Below are positions 36,832 to 45,219 of a stretch of 64,000 nucleotides of DNA, piece after piece. Each line of letters begins with the position of its first letter. The first letter of the stretch is position 1. The stretch spans positions 46,989-110,988 of the forward strand of contig JACKHT010000010.1 of assembly GCA_020638855.1 (NCBI GenBank), in the 5' to 3' direction. The notes below the pieces were generated by a model that saw only the letters and a program-made list of their open reading frames with translations, did no database searches and had not been told where the DNA came from. Origin of the DNA: Planctomycetota bacterium. Lineage in GTDB: Bacteria; Planctomycetota; UBA1135; GCA-002686595. The translations under genes and the position numbers were made by a program.

Positions 36832-37617
36832 ATGTCCCGACCCAAAGCCCTTGTCTTGCGTTCGACCGGAACCAACTGCCAAGACGAAACCCAGCGCGCC
36901 CTCGCCCGCGGCGGAGCCGACGCAGAAATCCTGCACACCAACCGGGTGATCGAAGACCCGAGCCGCCTCGACCCCTACTCGATCTTGGTCTTCGCCGGGG
37001 GGTTCTCGTTTGGCGATGACCTCGGCGCCGGGCGCGTATGGGGTGCCCAATTGCGCCACGCCCTGGGTGACCGACTGCAGCGCCACCTCGAGCGCGGCGG
37101 ATTGGTGCTCGGGGTTTGCAACGGCTTCCAGGTGCTGATGGAGACCGGGATCTTCGAGCCCGACAAAACCCCCGCCACGCGCGACATGGCGCTCTACGCC
37201 AACGCCTCGGGCCACTACGAGTGCCGTTGGGTGCACCTCAAAACGCTCAACACGCTGTGCCCCTGGCTGACCCCGGGCGAGTGCTTCCCGGTCCCCATGG
37301 CCCACGGCGAAGGGCGCTTCGTGGTGCGCAACCTGGCGGCCATGGAGACGCTGGCCGCTGCCCGCCAACTGGCTCTGGCCTACACCCCGCCCAGCGGCGA
37401 GGGCGAGCCCAGCTACCCCGACAACCCCAACGGCAGCATGGGGCACATCGCCGGGGTGACCGACCCCAGCGGTCGGGCCTTGGGCCTGATGCCGCACCCC
37501 GAGCGCAACTTGGATCCCTGGAACCACCCTGAAGCCGCTTGGTTGGGTCGCCGCAGCGAAGGCGAGGGGGCGCGCTTCTACGCGCGCATGGTCGAGGTCG
37601 CCAAGGCAGAAGCCTAG
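36832..37617 (+). CDS. purQ: Phosphoribosylformylglycinamidine synthase glutaminase subunit
   Basis: 261 residues, class I glutamine amidotransferase. Nucleophile Cys in LVLGVCNGFQVL, and catalytic His/Glu in LMPHPERNLDPW near the C-terminus. It strips ammonia from glutamine and passes it to PurL in the cytoplasm. Lies five bases after the purL stop, clearly the same transcript. Slightly longer than the short PurQ forms (about 225) and closer to the versions found with PurL proteins of the archaeal/planctomycete type. Confidence 0.95.
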   Translation: MSRPKALVLRSTGTNCQDETQRALARGGADAEILHTNRVIEDPSRLDPYSILVFAGGFSFGDDLGAGRVWGAQLRHALGDRLQRHLERGGLVLGVCNGFQVLMETGIFEPDKTPATRDMALYANASGHYECRWVHLKTLNTLCPWLTPGECFPVPMAHGEGRFVVRNLAAMETLAAARQLALAYTPPSGEGEPSYPDNPNGSMGHIAGVTDPSGRALGLMPHPERNLDPWNHPEAAWLGRRSEGEGARFYARMVEVAKAEA

Positions 37618-37828
37618 GGGTCGCACCCAACGTTTCGTTCCCACTAGGGGGAGGCAACCCCGATTTGCGCCCCCTGGAGGCCCCTGCGGTGGATCCGGGA
37701 GTCTTGTGCGCCTAGTCTCGGAGGCGATCGAGGGGCTCTCCACTTTCTCGATCCCCACGCGTCCTGATCGCGATCCTACCCGAGGGGGGCAGGAACGGTC
37801 GAACGCCCCCCCTATCCAGGCATTTCTC

Positions 37829-38365
37829 ATGCAGAAGCTCACCCTTGTCGCGTTGCTCGCCTGCCCGCTCTTCGGCGGCTGCGCGGCTGCGGCCCTTACC
37901 GCTGGGGCCGTGATCCTCAACGAAGACTTCCAAGCCAAATCGGTCTCCGCCATCGTGCCCTCGGATCCCCAGTTCGTCTGGAAGAGCACGCTCAACAGCC
38001 TGTCGAGCATGACGCGTGCGATGATCCACCGCGACGACGATTTGATGCAGGCGCGCACCAACGTCGATTACGGCCAACTCCAGGTCCAGGTGCGCGAAGT
38101 CGCCGTCGGACAAACCCAGATCCAAGTCCTGGCCAAGAAGGCCATGGTCTTCAGCCCCGAACTGTCGACGCTGACCCTTGAGCGGATCGTAGCCGACTTC
38201 GACTCGCTGCGCAGCCGCTCCGAAATCGGCTCGGAGTCCGCCAGCTACCGTCCCGCCGAAGATTGGCAGGAAACCGTCCCGTCGGGCGTGTACGTGGGCA
38301 CGGGGGGCATCGAGCTCGAGGCTCCCCAAGCGACCAAGCCGAGGGGGAACCGCTATGACGACTAA
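37829..38365 (+). CDS. Putative lipoprotein of unknown function (DUF3568-like)
   Basis: 178 residues. A lipoprotein signal (MQKLTLVALLACPLFGGC, lipobox Cys18) is followed by AAAALTAGAVILNEDF and an alpha/beta domain of about 90 residues. The pattern (transport signal, small hydrophobic stretch, then ferredoxin-like alpha/beta fold) resembles DUF3568 proteins. It overlaps the next gene, a related lipoprotein, by 11 bases. I chose ATG 37829 because it starts the signal. Function unknown; a shared envelope role with its neighbour is inferred. Confidence 0.7.
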   Translation: MQKLTLVALLACPLFGGCAAAALTAGAVILNEDFQAKSVSAIVPSDPQFVWKSTLNSLSSMTRAMIHRDDDLMQARTNVDYGQLQVQVREVAVGQTQIQVLAKKAMVFSPELSTLTLERIVADFDSLRSRSEIGSESASYRPAEDWQETVPSGVYVGTGGIELEAPQATKPRGNRYDD

Positions 38366-38750
38366 CCTGCGTACTTGGGCCCTGGCCAGTTTGGCCGCTT
38401 TCGCGCTGGGATCCCCGGCTTGCACCGTGGTGGCCGCAGCGGGGCTGGGCTTTGCCATCAGCCAAGAGTTCACCGACAACGCACACTCGCTGCGCTTGGA
38501 AGGCTCGCTCGAGGAGACCTGGCGCGCGACCCGCGCAACCCTGGACGCTTTGTCGCTGGATCCCGTCAAGACCGACGAAAAAGAACACGTCCTGCAAGCC
38601 GTAGTCCGCGGATCACAAGTCACCGCGCACGTGCGTGCCCACGACGCGGGCGAGACCGTGCTCTCGGTCACCGCCAAGAGCTACGGCCGCTACCAGAACG
38701 AGCTCGCCGAAGACATCCTGTTCCGCGTGCGCGACCGGATGAAGCCCTAG
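38355..38750 (+). CDS. Second DUF3568-like putative lipoprotein
   Basis: 131 residues from ATG 38355. Signal sequence MTTNLRTWALASLAAFALG with Cys23 in SPACTVVAAA. The following part (QEFTDNAHSLRLEGSLEETWRA) has the same layout as the upstream lipoprotein: export signal, hydrophobic Ala/Gly stretch, short alpha/beta domain. The two probably arose by duplication and are translationally coupled (11-base overlap). The downstream hairpin ends the unit. Confidence 0.7.
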   Translation: MTTNLRTWALASLAAFALGSPACTVVAAAGLGFAISQEFTDNAHSLRLEGSLEETWRATRATLDALSLDPVKTDEKEHVLQAVVRGSQVTAHVRAHDAGETVLSVTAKSYGRYQNELAEDILFRVRDRMKP

Positions 38751-38773
38751 GCGCGCGGGTATCTTTGCTTTAC

Positions 38774-38808
38774 CCGAAGGGGGCCGCGCATTGCGCGGCC
38801 CCCTTCGG
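38774..38808. terminator. Strong bidirectional terminator hairpin
   Basis: CCGAAGGGGGCCGCGC (38774-38789) and its exact complement (38793-38808) enclose a three-base loop. This is a 16-bp perfect stem. It lies between the lipoprotein pair (plus) and fur (minus), so it can end both. Confidence 0.8.
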
Positions 38809-38852
38809 TCGTTCTAGCCCATGGCGCCGATTCCACCCAGGCGAAACTCGCG

Positions 38853-39347
38853 TCAGGCGAGGTGATCCGCCCCGGCTTCGCGCCGCGCCGGGCGCGGATT
38901 CAGCGGCGACTTGGCTTGGCACTCCCCGCAGTACCCCGAGAGCCGCAAGAGGTGCGACACCAAGGTGAACCCCTTCTCGCGCGCCGCCTTGAGCTGCAGT
39001 TCCTCGATCGCATCGCTGTGGAACTCCTCGATGCGACCACAGCCCAAACAGATCAAGTGATCGTGGTGCGGCTGGCCGAGCACGTGTTCGTAGACCAACC
39101 CCCCATCGCCCGTATCGAGGCCTTCCACGAAACCTGCCCGGGTGAGCACATCGAGCGTGCGGTAGACCGTGGCGCGGCTGACCTTGGGGCCGGCCTCTTC
39201 GCGCAACCAGCCGTACAGCGTGTCCGCGGTAAAGTGATCGCGGGTCGCAAAAACCCGGTCCAGGATACGGCGCCGCTGGGGCGTGAGCTTGAGGTTCTCG
39301 CTACGCAAGAAACCCTCGAACTTTTGCACGACTTCGGAGTGTTTCAC
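38853..39347 (-). CDS. fur: Fur-family metal-responsive repressor
   Basis: 164 residues. Winged-helix N-domain (LKLTPQRRRILDRVFAT, SRATVYRTLDVLTRAGFV) and metal-binding dimer domain with HHDHLICLGCGRIEEFHSD and a second Cys pair in SGYCGEC. These are Fur/Zur-type features; the HHDH motif favours Fur, but PerR or Zur cannot be excluded. Start taken as GTG 39347 (VKHSEVVQKFEGFL); the frame is open far upstream into purD, which is antisense-free shadow. It lies 38 bases after purD on the same strand. A Fur regulator near a haem-rich operon is suggestive but not evidence of control. Confidence 0.88.
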   Translation of the reverse strand: MKHSEVVQKFEGFLRSENLKLTPQRRRILDRVFATRDHFTADTLYGWLREEAGPKVSRATVYRTLDVLTRAGFVEGLDTGDGGLVYEHVLGQPHHDHLICLGCGRIEEFHSDAIEELQLKAAREKGFTLVSHLLRLSGYCGECQAKSPLNPRPARREAGADHLA

Positions 39348-39385
39348 GACGTTTGCCTTGGGTTCGTAGGAAAGCAGGGTGCGGA

Positions 39386-40696
39386 TCAGCCGCGGTCGCC
39401 AGCGGAAGCAGGGGTTTGGGTGCCCCCGGGACTGCGGAGGCCAATGTCGCGCCGGGCGAACTTGTCCTCCCAATGGATCAGGTCGTAGGCTTGGTAGGCG
39501 CTGGCGCGCGCGGTGTCCAGGTCTGGCCCCATGGCCGTGACGCACAACACGCGGCCCCCGGCGGTGACCACTTGGTCTCCCACGGCCTTGGTTCCCGCGT
39601 GGAACACCACGACTTCGGGAACCTCGCCGGCCTTGGCCAGGCCTTTGATCGCGTCGCCCTTTCTGTACGAGCCCGGGTAGCCCCCCGCCGCGGCCACGAC
39701 CCCCACACAGGGGCGCGCATCCCATTCGGGCGGATCGATCGACTCGAGCTCGCCTTGGGCACAGGCGAGCAGGATCGGGACGATGTCCGACTTCATGCGG
39801 CGCATCAGCGCCTGGCACTCGGGGTCGCCGAACCGCACGTTGTACTCGATCACGCGCGGCCCGCCCTCGGTCATCATCAACCCGACGAACAACACGCCGC
39901 GGTACTCGATGCCCTCTTGGCGCATGGCGTGCACCGTGGGGATCAGGATGCGTTGTTCGATTTGGCGATGCAGGCGGGTGGACAGGCTGCGCAGGGGCGA
40001 AACCACGCCCATGCCGCCGGTGTTGGGGCCGGTGTCGCCGTCGCCCACTTGCTTGTGGTCTTGAACCGATTCGAGGATCAGGATCGTGCTGCCGTCGATC
40101 AGCGCGAACACCGAAGCCTCCTCACCCAGGAGGAATTCCTCGATCAGGATGCGCGCACCGCTGTCGCCGTGGCGCCGTTCTTCCATCACGGCGTCGACCG
40201 CTTGGCGCGCTTCTTCGAGCGTGTGGCAAACGTAGACGCCCTTGCCGGCCGCCAGACCTTCGGCCTTGATCACCTGCGGCCAGGTGCTGCAGCCTTCCAG
40301 GTAGCCCTTGGCCTGGCCCGAACGATCAAAGATGCGCGATGCGGCGGTCGGGATCCGATGGCGTTCCATCAAGTCCTTCGAGACCACCTTGGAGGCTTCC
40401 AAGCTGGCGCCCTTGGCTCCGGGCCCAAAGGTCGGGATACCCGCCGCCCGCAGCTTGTCGGCCAGCCCCGCCACGAGTGGGTCTTCGGGTCCGATGACGA
40501 CCAGCCCCACCCCCTCGCGCTTGGCGCAAGCCACCAGCGCTTCGACGTTGTCGGCCGCCAAGGCGATGTTGCGCGCCACCGTTGCGGTGCCCGCATTGCC
40601 CGGTGCACACAGCACTTCCTCGACCCGCTCCGACTGGGCGATCTTCCAACACAGGGCATGTTCCCGCCCACCACCGCCAACCACCAGAACTTTCAT
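39386..40696 (-). CDS. purD: Phosphoribosylamine-glycine ligase
   Basis: 436 residues, ATP-grasp enzyme making GAR, step two of purine synthesis. N-terminal MKVLVVGGGGREHALCWKI, APGNAGTA, ATP-grasp segments VIKAEGLAAGKGV and MTEGGPRVIEYNVRFGDPE, all canonical. ATG 40696 has AAGGAG six bases upstream (AAGGAGCGCTTGATG), so a TTG one codon earlier is not needed. It follows the other purine genes in the window in function but is on the opposite strand. The last residues (TQTPASAGDRG) look like an unconserved tail. Confidence 0.97.
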   Translation of the reverse strand: MKVLVVGGGGREHALCWKIAQSERVEEVLCAPGNAGTATVARNIALAADNVEALVACAKREGVGLVVIGPEDPLVAGLADKLRAAGIPTFGPGAKGASLEASKVVSKDLMERHRIPTAASRIFDRSGQAKGYLEGCSTWPQVIKAEGLAAGKGVYVCHTLEEARQAVDAVMEERRHGDSGARILIEEFLLGEEASVFALIDGSTILILESVQDHKQVGDGDTGPNTGGMGVVSPLRSLSTRLHRQIEQRILIPTVHAMRQEGIEYRGVLFVGLMMTEGGPRVIEYNVRFGDPECQALMRRMKSDIVPILLACAQGELESIDPPEWDARPCVGVVAAAGGYPGSYRKGDAIKGLAKAGEVPEVVVFHAGTKAVGDQVVTAGGRVLCVTAMGPDLDTARASAYQAYDLIHWEDKFARRDIGLRSPGGTQTPASAGDRG

Positions 40697-40857
40697 CAAG
40701 CGCTCCTTGCCGCCAGCGTGGGTGCCAACCGCCTGCCGGAACCATCCCGGACGCCCATCGACCCGTTGCCAACGCCCCGCACCCTAACCGCCCATCGCCC
40801 GAAACCCAAGCACGGATCCTCCCCTAGCCCCCACGTTTTGGGTATCTTGACGGACAA

Positions 40858-40933
40858 CGGGGAGTACCTCAGTTGGTAGAGGCGTAGCTTTGGGTGCTAC
40901 GAGTCGTGGGTTCGAGTCCCATCTCCCCGACCA
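40858..40933 (+). tRNA. tRNA-Pro (anticodon TGG)
   Basis: 76-base cloverleaf. Acceptor CGGGGAG/CTCCCCG is perfect, with C1-G72 as is normal for bacterial tRNA-Pro. D-stem CCTC/GAGG, anticodon stem GTAGC/GCTAC with loop TTTGGGT, T-arm GTGGG-TTCGAGT-CCCAT, discriminator A and encoded CCA. A possible -10 (TATCTT) lies ten bases upstream. Confidence 0.97.
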
Positions 40934-40964
40934 CCGCTGTTTGCCTAGTTGGGCTTCCAGGAGC

Positions 40965-41537
40965 CTAGCGGCCGCGGCCCGTCCAGTCGACCAGCTGCTG
41001 CACGGCAGCGGCGAGCATGGTTTGGGTGCGGGGGTTTTGGAGGTTTTGGCCGTCCTCGTGGAAGGCTTGGTCGGCGCCGCCGACGGCGACTTGCATCGGG
41101 AGCACCAAGGTGCCGATGCCGCTCAAGATGTCGCGCACGTGGGCTAGGCCGCGGATGCCACCGAGGCCTCCGGCGGAGGCGGCGAGCAGAGTCGCGGTCT
41201 TGCCTTGGAAGGCGGCCAGGGGCGGAACGCCGGCTTCGGGGCGCGTCATCCAATCGAGGAAGTTCTTGAGCAAGGGCGTGATCGAGCCGTTGTACTCGGG
41301 GCAAGCCACGAGGAAGCCATCATGTTCGATCATCAAGTGGCGCGCTTCGGCCACGGCCTTGGGAGGCCCGGGATCGAGCTCAAGGTCTTGATCCATGATC
41401 GGCAGGTTCAGGTCGCGCAGATCGAGGTGGTTCACCTCGGCGCCCAGGGTTCGGGCTTGTTGGCTGGCGACCTGCAGGAGTCGTTGGTTGTACGAACCGG
41501 TGCGGGAGCTTCCGGCGAAGGCGAGGATTCGGACCAT
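40965..41537 (-). CDS. NADPH-dependent FMN reductase-like flavoprotein
   Basis: 190 residues with a flavodoxin-like fold. The FMN phosphate loop is GSSRTGSYNQRL (about 9-20). The second FMN loop is CPEYNGSITPLLKNFLDW, and a glycine-rich third loop reads SAGGLGGIRG. The family includes quinone and chromate reductases (ChrR, YieF) and azoreductase-like enzymes; the substrate cannot be assigned. ATG 41537 starts the conserved region, without a clear Shine-Dalgarno. Convergent with tRNA-Pro, and 294 bases from the divergent YdcF-like gene. Confidence 0.87.
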   Translation of the reverse strand: MVRILAFAGSSRTGSYNQRLLQVASQQARTLGAEVNHLDLRDLNLPIMDQDLELDPGPPKAVAEARHLMIEHDGFLVACPEYNGSITPLLKNFLDWMTRPEAGVPPLAAFQGKTATLLAASAGGLGGIRGLAHVRDILSGIGTLVLPMQVAVGGADQAFHEDGQNLQNPRTQTMLAAAVQQLVDWTGRGR

Positions 41538-41717
41538 GGAGGTGCGGTGGATGGGGAGTGGGTCGAAGCGGGCAACGGGACCGTGGTGGACTCGATGCCG
41601 GCGGGAATGGTGGGCCAGGGCTCCGGCCATGCGGAGCGACGAAACCGGGAGCGGAGCCGGTTCGAAGGTCGCTTCGATGCGAGCTTCGCAATCCTACAAG
41701 CAGCCCTTGGATCGGTG

Positions 41718-41807
41718 CCGACTGAGTACATTCCGACTGAGTACATTCCGGCTAGGTAGCTGCCGACTGGGTAGCTGCCGACTGGGTAGCTGCCGTATGG
41801 GTCGATG
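41718..41807. repeat. Six 15-bp tandem units upstream of the YdcF-like gene
   Basis: Units: CCGACTGAGTACATT twice, CCGGCTAGGTAGCTG once, CCGACTGGGTAGCTG twice, then a decayed CCGTATGGGTCGATG. No spacers. Copies group in two subtypes, as expected of stepwise duplication. It ends 24 bases before the ATG. Confidence 0.9.
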
Positions 41808-41831
41808 ACAGGGTATAGTGGGCCCCACGCC

Positions 41832-42572
41832 ATGATCAAAGCTTTGCTGCTGACCTTTCTCCTGCCCCCCGGGGCATTCCTCGCGCTATGGATGCTGGGT
41901 TGGCTCATGCGCCATGGATGGCCGCGCCTGGGCAAGACCCTGCGCGTGAGTGCGGTGCTTTTGCTCTTGGCTGCCAGCCTGCCCTACGTGGCTTCGGCCG
42001 CCCTGGGGACGCTGCAACACATCGAGCCGCTGGCCGAAGTGCCTGCCGAAGCGCAAGCGATCGTGGTGCTGGGCGGCGACTTCCTGCCCTACGCCCCGGA
42101 GTACGCCGAGGGTCGCGTGGGACCGCTTTCGCTGCAAAGGCTGCGCCACGGCGCGACTTGGGCACGGGCCAGCAAGCTCCCGGTGCTGGTGAGTTCGGGA
42201 GTCGTGCGTTACGACGGTCTGACCGGTGCGCGCGCCATGGCGGAGTGCCTGGAGCAAGACTTTGGGGTGCGGGCTCGCTGGCAGGAGGGAGCTTCGGGCA
42301 CCACGGCCGACAACGCTCGACTTTCGCGCGCCATGCTCGAGCCCGAGGGCATCGAATCCATCATCCTAGTGACCCACGCCTGGCACATGCCGCGCGCCAA
42401 GGCCTCCTTCGAGCGCCAAGGATTCCGGGTGTTTCCCGCCCCCACCGCCTACCACCCGCCCCCCAAGCTGCGCTTTGAGTCATTCCTACCCAGCGCCAGC
42501 GCCCTGCGCGATGTGTACTGGGCCGCGCACGAGTGGGTCGGCCGGGGCTACTACTTGCTGACGGGGCGCTAG
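41832..42572 (+). CDS. YdcF/ElyC-like membrane protein (DUF218)
   Basis: 246 residues with two N-terminal membrane helices (about 2-22 and 37-57), then a DUF218 domain starting at AIVVLGGDFLPYAPEYAEGR. It holds typical features: the LRHGATWARASKLPVLVSSG segment, ASGTTADNARLS and ILVTHAWHMPRAKASFERQG. E. coli ElyC and SanA of this family act in envelope maintenance; the reaction is not known. Probable ATG 41832, with a TATAGT -10-like element 13 bases before it. Next gene NhaD is 150 bases away. Confidence 0.86.
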   Translation: MIKALLLTFLLPPGAFLALWMLGWLMRHGWPRLGKTLRVSAVLLLLAASLPYVASAALGTLQHIEPLAEVPAEAQAIVVLGGDFLPYAPEYAEGRVGPLSLQRLRHGATWARASKLPVLVSSGVVRYDGLTGARAMAECLEQDFGVRARWQEGASGTTADNARLSRAMLEPEGIESIILVTHAWHMPRAKASFERQGFRVFPAPTAYHPPPKLRFESFLPSASALRDVYWAAHEWVGRGYYLLTGR

Positions 42573-42722
42573 GGCATCGCAGCGATGGGCCACAGGCTCG
42601 GGCCCTACTTAAAGATCCGCCTAGCGGGAAGCCGACAAGGGAGGCCCCCCCAGGGTTGGATGCGCACCAGGCCAGAGGCACAATCGCCCGCCTAACGCAG
42701 CCCCCCTTCCCGGCCCAAGCCC

Positions 42723-44051
42723 ATGCCCCTTTCGCTCGAAACGCTTCCCTCCCAAGCCCACGCCGTAACCGATCTCACCGGTTCCGCCTATGGCATCGCC
42801 GCCCTGGTGGCCTTCATCCTGGCCTATCTCCTGGTCGTGGTCGAAGACCTGCTCAAACTGCGCAAGTCCAAACCGGTCATCATGGCCAGCGGCATCATCT
42901 GGATTCTGGTCGCCCTAGCGGCCGGACCCCACGGGGACGTCAGCGGCAAGGTCAAGGAACACGTGGCGGACTTCGCCGAACTGTTCTTGTTCTTGATGGT
43001 CGCCATGGCGTACGTGCATGCGTTGACTGAGCGCCATGTGTTCCTGCGACTCAACTCGGTGCTGGTGAGTTCGGGGGCTGGGCTGCGCACGCTGTTTTGG
43101 GCCACGGGTTGCTTGGCCTTTGTGCTGAGCCCGGTGGCCGACAACATGACCACGGCGCTGGTACTGGGTGCGGTGGTCGTGTCGGTCGGGCGCGGACGCC
43201 CGGCCTTCATCGCTGCAGGTTGCACCAACGTGGTCGTGGCGGCCAACGCCGGCGGGGCCTTCTCGCCCTTTGGGGACATCACCACCCTGATGGTGTGGCA
43301 AGCGGGCAAGGTCGAAACCATGCGCTTCCTGGAGATCTTCATCCCGTCGCTGGTGAGCTGGTTGGTGCCCGCGATCGTGATGAGCCTGTCGCTGCCCAAG
43401 ATCAAGCCCGAGCCGCTCAAGGAAGAGGTCAAACTCGGCCAAGGTTGGTGGGTCGTGGTTCTCTTGTTCACGGCGACCATCGCCACGGCAACGCTGTTCC
43501 ACGTGTTGCTGCACTTGCCGCCCTTCTTGGGCATGATGACCGGCCTGGGTTACTACCTGATCTACGGCTATATCTGCCGCGTGCGCAGCTCCAAATTCCA
43601 AAAGGGCGAGCCCGTCGACGCCCTCAGCGCCGTGGCCCACGTCGAATGGGATACCTTGCTGTTCTTCTTCGGGGTGATCATGTGCGTGGGAGGCCTGGCG
43701 GAACTGGGCTACCTGGAACTCGCCTCGACCAAGTTCTACGACGGACTGGGAGCCTTCTGGGCCAACGTCTGCGTGGGTTTGCTCTCGGCCGTGGTGGACA
43801 ACGTACCCGTGATGTTCGCTGTGCTTGGCATGGATCCCAACATGGATCCCAACGAGTGGTTGCTCGTGACCTTGACCGCTGGCATCGGTGGCTCCTTGCT
43901 TTCGGTGGGATCCGCAGCCGGCGTCGCGCTGATGGGCGTGGCGCGCAAGGAGTACACCTTCATGGCGCACCTCAAGTGGACCCCAATCATCGCGGCCGGA
44001 TTCGCCATGGGCGTCTACACGCTCAAGCTCATGCACGGAATGCACAACTGA
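42723..44051 (+). CDS. nhaD: NhaD-type Na+/H+ antiporter
   Basis: 442 residues, about 11 hydrophobic segments. Signature stretches match NhaD: SPVADNMTTALVLGAVVV, ANAGGAFSPFGDITTLMVWQ and SAVVDNVPVMFAVLGM. It exchanges internal Na+ (or Li+) for external H+ across the inner membrane, fitting a marine or saline setting. ATG 42723. Convergent with the tRNA-Arg gene; no hairpin seen in between. No associated regulator. Confidence 0.9.
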   Translation: MPLSLETLPSQAHAVTDLTGSAYGIAALVAFILAYLLVVVEDLLKLRKSKPVIMASGIIWILVALAAGPHGDVSGKVKEHVADFAELFLFLMVAMAYVHALTERHVFLRLNSVLVSSGAGLRTLFWATGCLAFVLSPVADNMTTALVLGAVVVSVGRGRPAFIAAGCTNVVVAANAGGAFSPFGDITTLMVWQAGKVETMRFLEIFIPSLVSWLVPAIVMSLSLPKIKPEPLKEEVKLGQGWWVVVLLFTATIATATLFHVLLHLPPFLGMMTGLGYYLIYGYICRVRSSKFQKGEPVDALSAVAHVEWDTLLFFFGVIMCVGGLAELGYLELASTKFYDGLGAFWANVCVGLLSAVVDNVPVMFAVLGMDPNMDPNEWLLVTLTAGIGGSLLSVGSAAGVALMGVARKEYTFMAHLKWTPIIAAGFAMGVYTLKLMHGMHN

Positions 44052-44093
44052 ACCGAGACGCGTTTCCGGGTCGCAACGTAGAACGCCAGGGGG

Positions 44094-44170
<77 letters not shown>

Positions 44171-44318
44171 AGCGCCTCGCAAGGTAGCGCATGGCGCGGG
44201 CGCTGTCCTCGGGCCAGATCGTTTTTTGAGACAGGGCCGCTGCCGCTTCCAGCAGCTAGGACCCTCCCGCTGGCCCTCGAAAATCGTCGCCCCTACGGCC
44301 CTTCGCAAACCCTACAAT

Positions 44319-44374
44319 CCAAGCTCCGTTGGCCAAGCTCCGTTGGCCAAGCTCGGTTGGCCAAGCCCGGTTGG
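44319..44374. repeat. Four 14-bp tandem units before the methyltransferase gene
   Basis: CCAAGCTCCGTTGG twice, CCAAGCTCGGTTGG, CCAAGCCCGGTTGG. Each unit begins CCAA and ends TTGG, so each is a small inverted repeat and the array could fold in several registers. A TACAAT -10-like hexamer (44313-44318) directly precedes it. Confidence 0.9.
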
Positions 44375-44423
44375 CCGTGGCCCCCTCCACTCCGACCGTC
44401 GGGCAATCCTTCGCTCTTCGCCT

Positions 44424-45212
44424 ATGGCCACCCAAGACCTTGAAGCCCGCCTCGCCGCCGAAGCCGAGTACCAGAACCGTCGTTCGACCGGACAACTCGA
44501 CGAATTCGAGGAGCGGCGCAACAAGTTCTACTATTTGGCCGATCGTGCCCGGGCCCTGTACATGGAACGCATCCAGACCCTGTCCAAGGGCCGGCGGGTG
44601 GTGGTGGTGGGCTGCGCCGAAGGCGGCGTGACGCCCCTGGCTCGCGGAGGCGCGCGCAGCGTGCTGGGCATCGACATCGCCGACGAAGCGATCGCCAACC
44701 TCAATCGCGCCATCCAGGACGAAGGGCTGGCCCAGGTCGCCAACGCAGTGGTCGGCAACGCCGAGGCTTTGGACCTGGACCCGGCTTCGCAGGATTTGAT
44801 CTGCTGCTCGGGGGTCCTGCACCACCTCGACATCGAGGCTTCGATGCGCAGCTGGTCCCAGACCCTGAGCGACGAGGGTCAAGTGGTCATGATGGAGCCG
44901 ATGGCCTACAACCCGCTGGTGGCGCTTTACCGGGTGTTGACCCCGGCCATGCGCACCGATGACGAACACCCCTTGGTGCCGCGTGACGTGCGCATCATGG
45001 AGCGCTACTTCCAAAAAGTCGAAGTGCGGGGCTTTGTGCTGACTTCGCTGGCTTCGGCGGTCTTCTCCTATTTGCCCGGGATGGGTAAGCTGCGCGGTTG
45101 GACTTGCACCGCGCTGGAAGCGTTCGATCGGGTGCTGCTGGGGGTGCTGCCTCCTTTGCGCTACCTGTGCTGGACCTCGGTGATCACCTTGCAGCACCCC
45201 AAGCGCAGCTAG
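44424..45212 (+). CDS. SAM-dependent methyltransferase
   Basis: 262 residues. Class I methyltransferase with the SAM-binding motif VVVVGCAEGGVTPLA (about 58-72), acidic IDIADEAI and the motif LICCSGVLHHLDIEAS. The C-terminal third contains hydrophobic stretches but no clear substrate domain. Homologous shape to UbiG/UbiE-like and polysaccharide-linked methyltransferases; substrate unknown. ATG 44424. The IS at 45220 begins eight bases after the TAG stop. Confidence 0.8.
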   Translation: MATQDLEARLAAEAEYQNRRSTGQLDEFEERRNKFYYLADRARALYMERIQTLSKGRRVVVVGCAEGGVTPLARGGARSVLGIDIADEAIANLNRAIQDEGLAQVANAVVGNAEALDLDPASQDLICCSGVLHHLDIEASMRSWSQTLSDEGQVVMMEPMAYNPLVALYRVLTPAMRTDDEHPLVPRDVRIMERYFQKVEVRGFVLTSLASAVFSYLPGMGKLRGWTCTALEAFDRVLLGVLPPLRYLCWTSVITLQHPKRS

Positions 45213-45219
45213 CAATCGC

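Noticed and set aside
41718..41807. CRISPR array
   Set aside because: Units are directly adjacent with no spacers, and no cas genes are in the window.
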